Positions 25,956-34,559 are shown, counted from the stretch's first letter. The stretch: 48,025 nucleotides of DNA from an uncultured Coriobacteriaceae bacterium (GCA_902797175.1 CADBRX010000066.1:1-48025), one strand, 5' to 3'. Translations and numbers: made by a program. Notes: generated by a model from the letters alone, not told the origin.

Positions 25956-27467
25956 CTAGACCAGCTGGTTGTTCTCGCCGTAGATGTCCACCATGTAGAC
26001 CTGGTTGTCGTCCTCGCTGGTATAGAAGACGTAGCCCTCCACCACCGTGACGTTCTTTGCCTTGACATCCACCACGACGTTTTCTGCCTTGCTGCCCAAC
26101 TCGTTGCGATACAGGTGCAGGCTGTAGCTCGAGCTTCCGCCAATCAGACCATAGCTGCTGATAGTCGCCCCATAGAAGCCGTCAAAGAGCACTTCGTGCT
26201 TCTCGAGCGTCTCAGCGTTCATCAGGTACGAATGGTAGTCACCAAGGTCGTTGTAGTAGATGTAGCCATCGGTGGCCATGATGGTGTCCACGCCGCTCTC
26301 GGTCAGCTTGGTGGCCTCGCTGCCGTCGTAGTTTGCCCGATAGAGGCAGCCCCCGTCATCGTCGTTGGACCAGTACATCTTGCCGCCCCAGAACGTGAGG
26401 TAGTAGAGCTGCTCCAGGTCACCCTCCTTGCGCAGGTCGGTACCATCGAGCGCCACGCTGTACAGCTTGAGGCCGTCGAGCGAGTTCTTGAAGAATATGC
26501 GCCCGTCCACGATGCACATGTCCTCGAGCGTTCCGACATAGAGGTTGGTCTGCTGGCTGCCGTCGGTCTTCATGCGCCAGATACCTGAGCTCTTGCCGCC
26601 CACGTAGTAGTACACGTAGCCGTCAATCACCCCGATGTAGCTGGACTGCTGCTCGTTGAGCTTGGTCTTCTCGGAGCCGTCAAGGCGCATCTTGTAGAGG
26701 CTCATGCCGTCGTTGCTGCGGTAGTAGAACCACTCGCCGTCGGAAGCCGCTATGGCACCGTTCTGGTAGTTGCACTGGAGGTTGCCCTGTGCGCCAGAGT
26801 TGTCCGGGTCGGACAGTTGGGCGTTGCCGTTGGCGGGAACGGCAATGGTCTCGAGCGTGGTGGAGCCGCCCGAAGACGCGACGCCCGTCCCGTCGCCGCC
26901 CGCACCGCCCCCTCCCATGCGTGGGCCAAGGAAGGCGACCGCCCCCACCACGGCGGCGACCCCCACGGCCGCAACGGGAACCAGCCACTTGGGGGGATTT
27001 CCTCCCCCGGTCCCTCCCGTCGGGGCCGCCTCTTGGAACTGTGCCGCGTCGGCGCGGGCGGCCGTGCCGTTGAGCAGGGCTTTGACCAGCTCTTTCAGCT
27101 GCGCCACGCTGCGCTCGAGCGGGCGGTTCATGGCGTCGAGCCAATGCACCGTGGAGAGGTAGTACTGCATGCCCTCGGTGGGCAGCGACTCGGTGAGCTT
27201 GAAGGGCACGATGACCACGCCGTTACTCACGGCGTTGTTGACCTCGCGCAGGACCTGCGTCGAGGCGTTGGCAAAGTCCGTGAAGACGAGGACCATCACC
27301 TTGGTGGTCTTGATTGCCTCGATGATCGAGGCCGCCCAGTCGGCACCGGGAACGATGTCGCGCGGGGCATACCAGCAGCGGATGCCGTCAGCCTCGAGGG
27401 TCGCGCAGATGGCGTCCGCCACGGCCTTGTCCTTGTGGGAATAGCTGATGAAGACGTCGTGGTCCAT
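25956..27467 (-). CDS. TIR-domain membrane protein with an extracytoplasmic DUF5050-like beta-propeller
   Basis: 503 aa. Residues 3-135 are a TIR domain (VFISYSHKDKAVADAIC, GIRCWYAPRDIVPG, QVLREVNNAV). The glutamate in the last segment is where TIR NADases keep their catalytic Glu. After a low-complexity linker, one membrane helix (about 158-180) leads to about 300 residues of repeating blades (FYYRSNDG, VYYYVGGK, IFFKNSLDG, MYWSNDDDG, YIYYNDLGDY), typical of DUF5050 propellers. With the TIR end inside the cell, the propeller would sit outside. It could couple a surface signal to NAD+ cleavage or to scaffold formation. The start at 27467 has only a weak GAGG upstream. Followed at its 3' end by repeat B3; the PepSY lipoprotein gene is 89 nt upstream on the same strand. 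Confidence 0.8.
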   Translation of the reverse strand: MDHDVFISYSHKDKAVADAICATLEADGIRCWYAPRDIVPGADWAASIIEAIKTTKVMVLVFTDFANASTQVLREVNNAVSNGVVIVPFKLTESLPTEGMQYYLSTVHWLDAMNRPLERSVAQLKELVKALLNGTAARADAAQFQEAAPTGGTGGGNPPKWLVPVAAVGVAAVVGAVAFLGPRMGGGGAGGDGTGVASSGGSTTLETIAVPANGNAQLSDPDNSGAQGNLQCNYQNGAIAASDGEWFYYRSNDGMSLYKMRLDGSEKTKLNEQQSSYIGVIDGYVYYYVGGKSSGIWRMKTDGSQQTNLYVGTLEDMCIVDGRIFFKNSLDGLKLYSVALDGTDLRKEGDLEQLYYLTFWGGKMYWSNDDDGGCLYRANYDGSEATKLTESGVDTIMATDGYIYYNDLGDYHSYLMNAETLEKHEVLFDGFYGATISSYGLIGGSSSYSLHLYRNELGSKAENVVVDVKAKNVTVVEGYVFYTSEDDNQVYMVDIYGENNQLV

Positions 27468-27556
27468 GTGCGCCTCGCGTTTCTACCTGTGGGCCGCGAC
27501 CCTGACACCAAGGCCGCGGCCCTGCCCACGTGCTTGTTTCTGCTGACCTTGCGCCG

Positions 27557-28102
27557 CTAGCCGATCGTGCCCGTTGCCGGATCGTAGAGCATGTCGTGAT
27601 GCTCGCCATTCCAGTCAAACTCGACCTCGATCTTCTGGGCTCCGTCAGATTCCACAAACTTCACCTTGATGTTCTCGGCACCACCGTTGTAGCCGTCAAG
27701 CGAGTTGAAGCACGCGTTGATGGCCTCCTCCGTCGGGTCGGCAGCTTTGACCTCGGCCGAGACCTCAGGCTCCGTCTTGTCGAGGATCTCCCCCGTGTAG
27801 GCGTCCAGGGTATAGGAGAAGGGGCCGGCCGCGGAGTCAAAGGTAACCTCGACCTTGCCGTCATGCTCGGCACCGACCTTGATGTTGTCCATTTGGCTCA
27901 GGTCAATCGGGCAGACCGCGAACACCGCGTCGAGAAGAGCCTGTGAGTCGAGGGGCGTCTTTTCCTCGGTCGTGGCCTCTGCTGTAGCCTCGGGCTCTGC
28001 CGCCGTCTCTGAGGGAGCCGCCTCCTGGGAGCCTCCGCACCCCACGAGAAACACGGTCAACAACAAGGACGCAACGGCCAAGCCGATAAGGGACTTCTTC
28101 AT
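27557..28102 (-). CDS. PepSY-like lipoprotein
   Basis: 181 aa from the ATG at 28102 (GAGAGGG about 10 nt upstream; the in-frame GTG at 28111 is too close to it). Signal peptide ending in LVGCGG lipobox, a Glu/Ala/Thr-rich linker, then two alpha/beta repeats resembling PepSY modules (PFSYTLDAYTGEILDKTEP; EFDWNGEHHDMLYDPATG). PepSY proteins are often extracytoplasmic inhibitors or modulators of other envelope proteins. Position directly upstream of the TIR-propeller gene on the same strand makes a functional link possible. Confidence 0.75.
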   Translation of the reverse strand: MKKSLIGLAVASLLLTVFLVGCGGSQEAAPSETAAEPEATAEATTEEKTPLDSQALLDAVFAVCPIDLSQMDNIKVGAEHDGKVEVTFDSAAGPFSYTLDAYTGEILDKTEPEVSAEVKAADPTEEAINACFNSLDGYNGGAENIKVKFVESDGAQKIEVEFDWNGEHHDMLYDPATGTIG

Positions 28103-28232
28103 CGCAATCACACCCTCTCGTCGATGGTTCTCAGGTGGCCTGAAGATAACAAGCGAGGCGTTTGCGCTGGTTGCCTGGCAGACAACATTTGGTGGATGGA
28201 CTCATGCCGCACACGAAAGGCGCCCAGCTCGG

Positions 28233-28296
28233 CGATACGGAAGGGTGGGACCCCTACGTATCGCGCGATACGTAGGGGTCCCACCCTTCCGTATCG
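28233..28296. repeat. Paired 31-bp palindromic repeat, TGATACG type (copy B4)
   Basis: Units 28233-28263 and 28266-28296, perfect inverted arms around CG, with ends CGATACG/CGTATCG. Lies between the HTH gene (its stop is 8 nt away) and the lipoprotein gene, both on the minus strand. Confidence 0.9.
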
Positions 28297-28304
28297 GTTT
28301 GCAG

Positions 28305-28757
28305 TCAGGCGGTCGCCTTGCTGCCCATGAGGGGAAGTCCGTTGTCGTAGAGCGTTTGCTGTGCGTCCATGAGCGTCATGCGCCTGTGCAGGCAAAACGC
28401 GATCACGGCGTCGCGCATGATGCGCGGGTGCAAGGGAGAGAGATGCGCGACCTCCAGCAGCCGCTGGGCACCCTCGGCATCGAGGCCAAAGGCAAAGGCG
28501 AGCCTGAGCACCGTGTCGCGCGAGGGGCGCCGCTCCCCCGAGAAGAGCCTGTGTCCAAAGGAGCGCTCTATCCCGCTGCGGTTGATGACATGCTCGGGCT
28601 TCTCGCCACACGCGACGCACAGGCCGGTGATGTAGTCGCAGAAGGGAGGCAGCATGCAGGCGCCGGCGTTTTCCGCAAGATACGCCTCGACGGAAGGGGC
28701 GTCAAGGAGCCGTTGCCACAGCTCCCGCGTCGAGATGTCGCTCCCGTCGTTGCCCAT
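28305..28757 (-). CDS. Small HTH (XRE-like) protein
   Basis: 150 aa, ATG with GGAAGG upstream. Residues about 45-105 fold like a lambda-repressor HTH (YITGLCVACGEKPEHVINRSGIE; LFSGERRPSRDTVLRLAFAFG), followed by a helical tail with RRMTLMDAQQTLYDNG. Similar short proteins are common in gut Firmicutes and Actinobacteria, often near signalling genes. It stands alone between repeats B4 and B5. Regulatory target unknown; it could control the adjacent TIR/PepSY or DUF262 genes. Confidence 0.65.
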   Translation of the reverse strand: MGNDGSDISTRELWQRLLDAPSVEAYLAENAGACMLPPFCDYITGLCVACGEKPEHVINRSGIERSFGHRLFSGERRPSRDTVLRLAFAFGLDAEGAQRLLEVAHLSPLHPRIMRDAVIAFCLHRRMTLMDAQQTLYDNGLPLMGSKATA

Positions 28758-28848
28758 GCCTTCCTTCTCCCCGCTCGTTCACATATGTGCATGAGTTTAC
28801 GCAAGGAGAAGAGGTTGTGCAACGTTTTACCTTGGCTAACAAACCGAC

Positions 28849-28861
28849 CGATACGAAAGGG
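28849..28861. repeat. Truncated palindromic unit, TGATACG type (copy B5)
   Basis: Only the left 13 nt (CGATACGAAAGGG) of a unit remain, immediately before the stop codon (28862-28864, minus strand) of the DUF262 gene. The break falls exactly at the gene end, so the element was probably cut when this gene arrived or was replaced. Confidence 0.6.
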
Positions 28862-30931
28862 TTAGAGGCGCAGGCGCAGCTCGTCCAGGGTGGGGCCGCC
28901 TTCGCCACGGCGCCAGTACAGCCATCCGTTGAGGCCGCCCGCCGCGGCACCGACCGTGCCCAAGAAGCGCTCGTAGGCCGCAGTCGGGTCGTCAAACATC
29001 TCGCCATTTGCCAGCATGATCTTGCCGGTGGAGGTCACGGTCGCGCGGCCCGCATACATGAGGTTGGCGCTCACCAGCACGTCATCCATCTCGACGATGC
29101 CCGCCGCAAAGAGGTCCGCGAACGTGGCGCCGGCAGCCGTGGCGGCACGGCCCATCGCACGATACGCGCGCCTGTCCTCGTCGGAAAGCTGCGGAAGCCG
29201 CCAGATGGAAAGCGCCTGGGTCGCCAGTCTCTCGGTGCGCGCCGCAATCGCGGCAGCGTCCCACGCATCCACGCCGGCCACGCCATCCCACGTGGCTAGC
29301 GCCTGCTTTGCAGCCATGCGCCCGCGCTTTGCGTCAAACGTGCATTCCTGCAGGTCAAATCCCGCATCGGTCAGCACGAGGTTGCCCAGGGCGCCCAGCG
29401 ACTCCTCGTAGGCCCGCTCGGGGTCGGCCCCGAGCGCCTCACGCCACTCCCCCAGCTTGAGCGCACCCACCGGCAGCACGTGCTCGACGCCCCAGCTGCC
29501 CGCCATGAGATCTTCCAGCGCACCGGCGTGTATGTCGTCCTCCACGCGCGCCAGCAGGTAGTGCGTGCCTGCAAAGCCAAACATGTCGCGCGTGCGCAGC
29601 GCGTGGACAAACTCCTCGTCTCCCGGGAAGCGCCGAGAGGTGCCCTCCTCGTTGAGCAGCGCCGCCACCAGCACCTGGGCGACGTTTCCCTCCTCCTCGC
29701 GCGTCGCGCTCACGCGTGCCGCAAGCGAGGGCAAGAACGCCGCCAAAGCGCTCCCCTCGCAGTCGCAGACGGCACGCCGGAAGAGGTACGACTCGAGCGT
29801 CCGCAGCATTGCCAGCAGCTCCTCGCGCGAGAAGGCCTTGCGCTCGTAACCGTCGAGCAGCTCCATGAGCAGCGGCACGGCGTCCGCCACGCCCAGCCAG
29901 CCGATGCGCCTGAGCGCCGCCGCAATGTCCGCATCTCCCGCAAACTCGCCCCGCACCGCCGCGGCAAAGTAGCCCGCAAAGCGACGCAGGCGCAGGGCAA
30001 ATACCTTCATGCGGTCACCCTCGGCGTATCCGCGCGACAGCACATGGCGTTTGAACGACGGGTACGCATCGCGCTCCGTAAAGGGCTCCGGCGCGTTGGC
30101 CACGGTCAAGAAGCAGCGGATGAAGTCGTCAAAGGCATCGTCGTACGAGGAACCCACCACGCCCAGCGTCTCCTCGATGGGACGCCAGTACGTGCGGTAG
30201 AGCTCTCCCTGCTCGGCCACGGGGTAGCCCATCAGCACGAAGTTGCGCACGAGGTCGGCCGTCGAGAGGTCCTTGCCCGTGGAGTTCATGGATTCAAAGA
30301 TCACCTGCGGGTCATCCGATCCCTGCGCGAGCGCGATGGACACGACCTCCAGGCGCTGCAGGCCCGCCCAGACGGAGGCCACGTCGTCCAGCGCCTCCAC
30401 GCGCGCCTCGAAGAGCGCGAGGTTGCGTGCCAGGCGCGAGGTGCGCTCCGCAGCATTCGGAGCGCCCGCGTCGTTGCCACCTGCCTCCACGCTGTCAACC
30501 AACGCCTGGTAGAAGGCCTTGTCGGTCTTGGAAAGCGTCAGCTTGTAGTGGTCCTCCCCCGTGCGGAAACGGTTGGTGAGGTAGCCGCCCTGCACGATCT
30601 CGTCACGGGAGAACGGAAGCCCTGCGTCCCCGTGATGCTCGGCGTAGCGCGCGAGCGCAATGAGCAGCAGTATGATGGTGGTGATGCGCTGCTGGCCGTC
30701 GATGAGCAGAAGCGGCGTCACGCCCTGCTCGGACATGGAACCGTCCTGGATGGTCACGATCGAGCCCGTGAAGTGCGTGGACGAGCGCTTGCGCCCCGTA
30801 CTCAGGATGTCGTCCCACAGCTGCACGCACTGCGTCTCGCCCCACGAGTAGGGCCGCTGGTAGACGGGCACCACAAAGCGCATGTTCATCTCGCTGACAA
30901 GGCCCATGATCTTTCGCGAATTGGCGTCCAT
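28862..30931 (-). CDS. GmrSD-like DUF262-DUF1524 protein with a C-terminal RAMA-like domain (candidate modification-dependent restriction)
   Basis: 689 aa from the ATG at 30931 with GAGGAG upstream; the frame continues to 31030 only because repeat B6 is open. DUF262 (about 5-220) has VPVYQRPYSWGETQ and the LLIDGQQRITTI nucleotide-binding/hydrolysis motif. A DUF1524 nuclease-like domain has GVEHVLPVG and GALGNLVLT, though the second half is weaker than usual. The last 110 residues (VSANLMYAGRATVTSTGKIM, DDPTAAYERFLG, GLNGWLYW) look like a RAMA domain, thought to read modified bases. GmrSD relatives cut glucosylated or methylated phage DNA. Monocistronic between repeats B5 and B6. Confidence 0.8.
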   Translation of the reverse strand: MDANSRKIMGLVSEMNMRFVVPVYQRPYSWGETQCVQLWDDILSTGRKRSSTHFTGSIVTIQDGSMSEQGVTPLLLIDGQQRITTIILLLIALARYAEHHGDAGLPFSRDEIVQGGYLTNRFRTGEDHYKLTLSKTDKAFYQALVDSVEAGGNDAGAPNAAERTSRLARNLALFEARVEALDDVASVWAGLQRLEVVSIALAQGSDDPQVIFESMNSTGKDLSTADLVRNFVLMGYPVAEQGELYRTYWRPIEETLGVVGSSYDDAFDDFIRCFLTVANAPEPFTERDAYPSFKRHVLSRGYAEGDRMKVFALRLRRFAGYFAAAVRGEFAGDADIAAALRRIGWLGVADAVPLLMELLDGYERKAFSREELLAMLRTLESYLFRRAVCDCEGSALAAFLPSLAARVSATREEEGNVAQVLVAALLNEEGTSRRFPGDEEFVHALRTRDMFGFAGTHYLLARVEDDIHAGALEDLMAGSWGVEHVLPVGALKLGEWREALGADPERAYEESLGALGNLVLTDAGFDLQECTFDAKRGRMAAKQALATWDGVAGVDAWDAAAIAARTERLATQALSIWRLPQLSDEDRRAYRAMGRAATAAGATFADLFAAGIVEMDDVLVSANLMYAGRATVTSTGKIMLANGEMFDDPTAAYERFLGTVGAAAGGLNGWLYWRRGEGGPTLDELRLRL

Positions 30932-30951
30932 GCCTGCTCCTCGCTTTCCTG

Positions 30952-31011
30952 TGATATGTAAGGGTGGGACCCCTACGTATCGATACGAAAGGGTCCCACC
31001 CTTACGTATCA
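30952..31011. repeat. Paired 31-bp palindromic repeat, TGATACG type (copy B6)
   Basis: Units 30952-30982 and 30981-31011 overlap by 2 nt instead of being separated by CG. The last TCA (31009-31011) is the minus-strand TGA stop of the Mbeg1-like gene; the other side lies 20 nt upstream of the DUF262 start. Confidence 0.9.
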
Positions 31012-32202
31012 GTCGAAGTACTTTTCCCACTTGGCCATCGTGTCGTTGAACTTTGCCGTGATGTCGTCAACCTTCTCCACGGCGGCGCTTGCCTTCTCGG
31101 CAGCGGTCACGGGCGTCTTGGGCGCCGGACCCAGCAGGATCGTGGCCGCAAGCTCACCCATGCACGACAGGAAGAACTCCCGCTCCTCCTCCGGCAGCCC
31201 GTCCAGGCGCTGCAGCATGAGCGAGAGCGTTCCGTCGCCCAGGCTCTTGACAAGCCCCGAGAAGGTCACCTCGCCGCCTGAGCGCACCACGCGGTAGAGC
31301 GTCTCGACAAAGCGCTCGCGCTCATCCACGGACATGCTGCGCAACCAGGCGTTTATTCGCTTGCCCGTGCGGTAGGCGTCATAGCTGAGCGCACGCTCGC
31401 GCGCAAAGTCGTTTCCCTCGACCTGCCACGAGAAGGGATCGTGCTGCAGCACGCCCTCGCGCGAGCTGCTCACGATGATGGGGTCGTTACCGTGGCTTCC
31501 CAAAAGAAGGCCGATGAGCGACTCGCCCGGCACGGTCTTCTCGACAAGGTCCCAGGCACCGGCCCACGAAGGGTCTGCCACCAGCTCGTCCGTGAAGTCC
31601 GGGCCGTCGTGGTCGTAGCAGCGCGCGATGCGCGCGCGGACGGCCGCGTCGCACATCATGGCCGCAAAGACGGCCAGGTTGCCGCCCTTGGAATGGCCGC
31701 CCACATAGAGGGGACCGTCGAGCTCGGCCGCGACGCGCTCGAGGTACGCACGGGCCGACTCCTGCGCGGGCACCGTGCGGCGGAAGGCCATGTTGAAGTC
31801 TTCCTTCCAGCCAAGGAGCGAGTTGTCGGTGCCGCGCAGGGCCACGTAGGCCTCGCCCGTGGGAAGGAGGAAGGTCGTGGTGGCAAACTGGCGCTCCAGT
31901 TCCTGGCTGGACTGCTCCGTGGCCAGGCAGGCGCGCACGTTGAAGAAGCGCGGGCTGGTCGCCACGGCCTGCAGCAGGCGCTCGTGGTTGGCGCCGTTTC
32001 CGATGGGCGCCGTGAGCGAGAGGCGCACCTTGCCCTCGTCAAGGTCGATGAGCGCGACCCCCTCGCGCGATGCCGCCTCGGGCACCTCCTCGGGAATCCA
32101 CAGGTACGAGAGGCACGAGAGCACCAGGCTGTCCACGCGGCAAAGCGGCCGCTCCGCAAACGTCTCTCGGCATCCGCGCACATAGTCGACGATGTCCGCC
32201 AT
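31009..32202 (-). CDS. Mbeg1-like alpha/beta-hydrolase (DUF2974)
   Basis: 397 aa, ATG with AAGGAGA upstream. The nucleophile elbow GGHSKGGNL (serine near 169) and the surrounding segments (VALRGTDNSLLGWKEDFN; YDHDGPDF) fit DUF2974/Mbeg1 serine hydrolases, related to lipases. The C-terminal 100 residues are helical (FNDTMAKWEKYFD at the end). No signal peptide; likely cytoplasmic. The stop codon lies in repeat B6. Substrate unknown. Confidence 0.85.
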   Translation of the reverse strand: MADIVDYVRGCRETFAERPLCRVDSLVLSCLSYLWIPEEVPEAASREGVALIDLDEGKVRLSLTAPIGNGANHERLLQAVATSPRFFNVRACLATEQSSQELERQFATTTFLLPTGEAYVALRGTDNSLLGWKEDFNMAFRRTVPAQESARAYLERVAAELDGPLYVGGHSKGGNLAVFAAMMCDAAVRARIARCYDHDGPDFTDELVADPSWAGAWDLVEKTVPGESLIGLLLGSHGNDPIIVSSSREGVLQHDPFSWQVEGNDFARERALSYDAYRTGKRINAWLRSMSVDERERFVETLYRVVRSGGEVTFSGLVKSLGDGTLSLMLQRLDGLPEEEREFFLSCMGELAATILLGPAPKTPVTAAEKASAAVEKVDDITAKFNDTMAKWEKYFD

Positions 32203-32257
32203 GGTCTCTCCTTCTGTTAGGATTGCTCAACTTGCTAGTATCGCACGTGCACAGTAC

Positions 32258-32298
32258 GCCCAACCCGACATTTCCCGGGCGGTTTTGTCGGATTCGGC
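32258..32298 (-). terminator. Hairpin downstream of the acyltransferase gene, possible terminator
   Basis: GCCCAACCCGACA (32258-32270) pairs with TGTCGGATTCGGC (32286-32298) with one mismatch and one G-T pair. It lies 16-56 nt beyond the acyltransferase stop. No T-tract follows, so termination is uncertain. Confidence 0.45.
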
Positions 32299-32313
32299 GA
32301 AAAGCGCGCAGCC

Positions 32314-33363
32314 CTAGATGCGCCCGGAAAAGCCGGGAATGCGCCGCACCGCGTCCACCAGCAGCACCGACCCCACCAGCGTCACCACAAAGGCGAGCAG
32401 CTCATACACCCCGAGTGGAAACGCCAGCGGGTCGACCACGCGCACGATGACGTGCAGAAACAGCGGATGCACCACGTAGATGCCAAAGCTCCAGTCGGCG
32501 AGAGCCGCCACCAGCGGAAAGCGCTCCACCGGCGCGACCGCATAGCGCGCAAACAGCAGGAACACGAGCACCCCGTACGGCGCGACCAGGCAGTACTCGG
32601 GCAGCGCAAGCTCACCATGACCCAAGGCCTGGCATATCAGCAGAAGCGCGAGAGACCCCACGCCAGCCGCCACGCTCCGACCATCCAGCCGCAGGTAGTG
32701 CCACGCATACCACCCCAACAGGTAGTAGAACGTGGCGGGCGCCAACCCCACCGGCAGAAACACCGTGCGCTTCAGCAGGTGCAGCACCGTCAGCGTGCCC
32801 AGCACGCCCACATACAGCACGGCCAGCACCACCTCGAGCAGACGCCTGTCCTCACGCACGGTCAGCCTGCGCAGCAACGGCGTCAGCAGGTACAGGCCGA
32901 GCAGCGCGTACACGTACCACAGGTGCCCCCACGACCGCGCCGTCACCAGGTTGAGCAGGGCCTCCCCCACCACGGCCACGCTCAGGCCACCGTGCGTCAC
33001 GACGCTTTCGATCAGGCAGAAGAGCAGGCCAAACGTGCAGAGCACAAAGACCATGCGCAGCGCGTAGCGCACCAGGCGCTCCCACCCCACGTCCTTGTCC
33101 GGGTCAAGCAGCAGCGCACCCGTCACCATGAGAAAGACCGGCACCGCCCAGCGTCCGCACGCAATCACGAGCGCGCCGCCCACAAACATGCGCACGCTGC
33201 CCAGCGCCTCAAAGCCCACGGCGCTGTGCATCGACGTGATCACATGCAGAAAGACGATGGCCACGCAGCCCACGGCGCGCGCCCATTCAAAGCATGCGAC
33301 GCGGACCCCCTGCTTGGGGGCCGCGTCAGCAGCGATTCTTGCGCGAGAGGATGCGCTAGGCAT
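32314..33363 (-). CDS. Acyltransferase family 3 membrane protein
   Basis: 349 aa from the ATG at 33363 (GAGGAA upstream), overlapping the asp23 stop by 8 nt, which suggests translational coupling. About ten membrane helices; FEWARAVGCVAIVFLHV carries the family's N-terminal Arg and His, and WSFGIYVVHPLFLHVI matches the conserved SxGIYxxHP signature. These proteins O-acylate surface polysaccharides or other envelope glycans. The linkage to the Asp23 operon suggests an envelope-stress role (inference). Confidence 0.85.
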   Translation of the reverse strand: MPSASSRARIAADAAPKQGVRVACFEWARAVGCVAIVFLHVITSMHSAVGFEALGSVRMFVGGALVIACGRWAVPVFLMVTGALLLDPDKDVGWERLVRYALRMVFVLCTFGLLFCLIESVVTHGGLSVAVVGEALLNLVTARSWGHLWYVYALLGLYLLTPLLRRLTVREDRRLLEVVLAVLYVGVLGTLTVLHLLKRTVFLPVGLAPATFYYLLGWYAWHYLRLDGRSVAAGVGSLALLLICQALGHGELALPEYCLVAPYGVLVFLLFARYAVAPVERFPLVAALADWSFGIYVVHPLFLHVIVRVVDPLAFPLGVYELLAFVVTLVGSVLLVDAVRRIPGFSGRI

Positions 33364-33967
33364 CGAGCCCTTCCTCGTCAGCCGCGGCGCTCTCTGCCAC
33401 CTCGACGGCCGCGACGGGCGCCTCGGCAAGCTCCGTCTCGGCGTTGCGCGCGGCAATCTCCTCGGCCGTGAGCACGTCCTCGATGCGCAGGTTGACGCCC
33501 GCGACCGCCAGGCCGGTCATGCCCGTGACCTGCTTGACCACGGCCTTCTTCACGTCCTCAAAGACCTGCGGGGCGTACGCGCCGTACTCGATGAGCACCG
33601 ACACGTTCACGCGCACGGCCGACTCGGGCGTGACCTCCACGGTGACGCCCTTGCGGGCATCGCTTGCGCCAAAGGCGTCCTGCAGGCGGTTGATCCAGCC
33701 ACCCTTCATGCCCACGACGCCCGGCACCTCGCGCATGGCGATGGCCACGATCTTCTCGATGACGCCGTTGGAGAAGGTAAGGGAGTCCTCGGACTCAAGG
33801 TCCTCCTCGTCCTCGACGTCTTCGGTCGTGGCAACGATGTCCTCGCCCTCGGCTGCGGCGGCATCGGCAAGCTGCTCCTCCGCGGTCTCGTCGGCGGCCT
33901 TCTCGGCCTTCTTGTCCTCAAGCGTCTCCCACGCAGCGTCCTCAATCACGTTCTCGAGCTCTGACAT
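33356..33967 (-). CDS. asp23: Asp23/Gls24 family envelope stress protein
   Basis: 203 aa. An acidic N-terminal 60 residues precede the conserved Asp23 domain (about 65-165): FSNGVIEKIVAIAMREVPGV and VRVNVSVLIEYGAYAPQVFE, with an Ala/Glu-rich tail. Asp23 proteins form a membrane-associated layer tethered by AmaP. The gene order amaP-DUF2273-asp23 found in other Gram-positive bacteria is kept here. Confidence 0.9.
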   Translation of the reverse strand: MSELENVIEDAAWETLEDKKAEKAADETAEEQLADAAAAEGEDIVATTEDVEDEEDLESEDSLTFSNGVIEKIVAIAMREVPGVVGMKGGWINRLQDAFGASDARKGVTVEVTPESAVRVNVSVLIEYGAYAPQVFEDVKKAVVKQVTGMTGLAVAGVNLRIEDVLTAEEIAARNAETELAEAPVAAVEVAESAAADEEGLDA

Positions 33968-34010
33968 GGCATCTCCTTCACTCGTTTATCGCGTTGGCCA
34001 GGCCACGGGC

Positions 34011-34556
34011 CTAGCCCTTGTTCCCTCCCAGCAGGCGGCGGATGGCACGCCTGATGCCGCTCTCGCCATCAAAGAACGACCCGATCACGGCGCCACCCGT
34101 GACCATGGCCGCTATGAACACCACGCGCCAGACACCGATGGCAAAGACGAGAAGCGCGAGGACCAGCCCCGTGAACGCGCCCAGGGCCGTGTGCTCGTAG
34201 CCGGGGAAGTTCAGCGTGAGCCAGGCGGAAAAGCCCCGCGTCGCAGCTGGCACGGAGGCGACGGGAGCAGGCGCGGCGGGAGCCTCGGCAGGCTCGGGCG
34301 TAGGTTCGGACTCTGACGCGGCATCGGGCGCAGCGTCGGCGGGCACGTCATCGGCGCCGCCCTCGTCCACAGCGACGGCGGCACCGGCCTCCTCGGCCTC
34401 GCCTGCCACCTCCTCGGAGGTGGCCTTCTCCTCGACACCCTCCTCTACCTGCGCATCAGCCAGAACCTCGTCCCGCGGCTCCTCCTCAGGCAGCTCGGTC
34501 GTGGCCTCGATCTTCACCTTGGGAGCCTTCGTCTCGGAAGCCTTCGTCTCCTCCAT
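34011..34556 (-). CDS. DUF2273-type small membrane protein with a long acidic N-terminus
   Basis: 181 aa. The first 110 residues are Ala/Glu/Pro-rich and probably disordered; residues about 115-180 hold two hydrophobic helices (ALGAFTGLVLALLVFAIGVW; VVFIAAMVTGGAVIGSFFDG) typical of DUF2273, which usually covers only the 60-residue membrane part. Starts 3 nt after the amaP stop, in the same operon as asp23. Function unknown. Confidence 0.8.
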   Translation of the reverse strand: MEETKASETKAPKVKIEATTELPEEEPRDEVLADAQVEEGVEEKATSEEVAGEAEEAGAAVAVDEGGADDVPADAAPDAASESEPTPEPAEAPAAPAPVASVPAATRGFSAWLTLNFPGYEHTALGAFTGLVLALLVFAIGVWRVVFIAAMVTGGAVIGSFFDGESGIRRAIRRLLGGNKG

Positions 34557-34559
34557 GGG

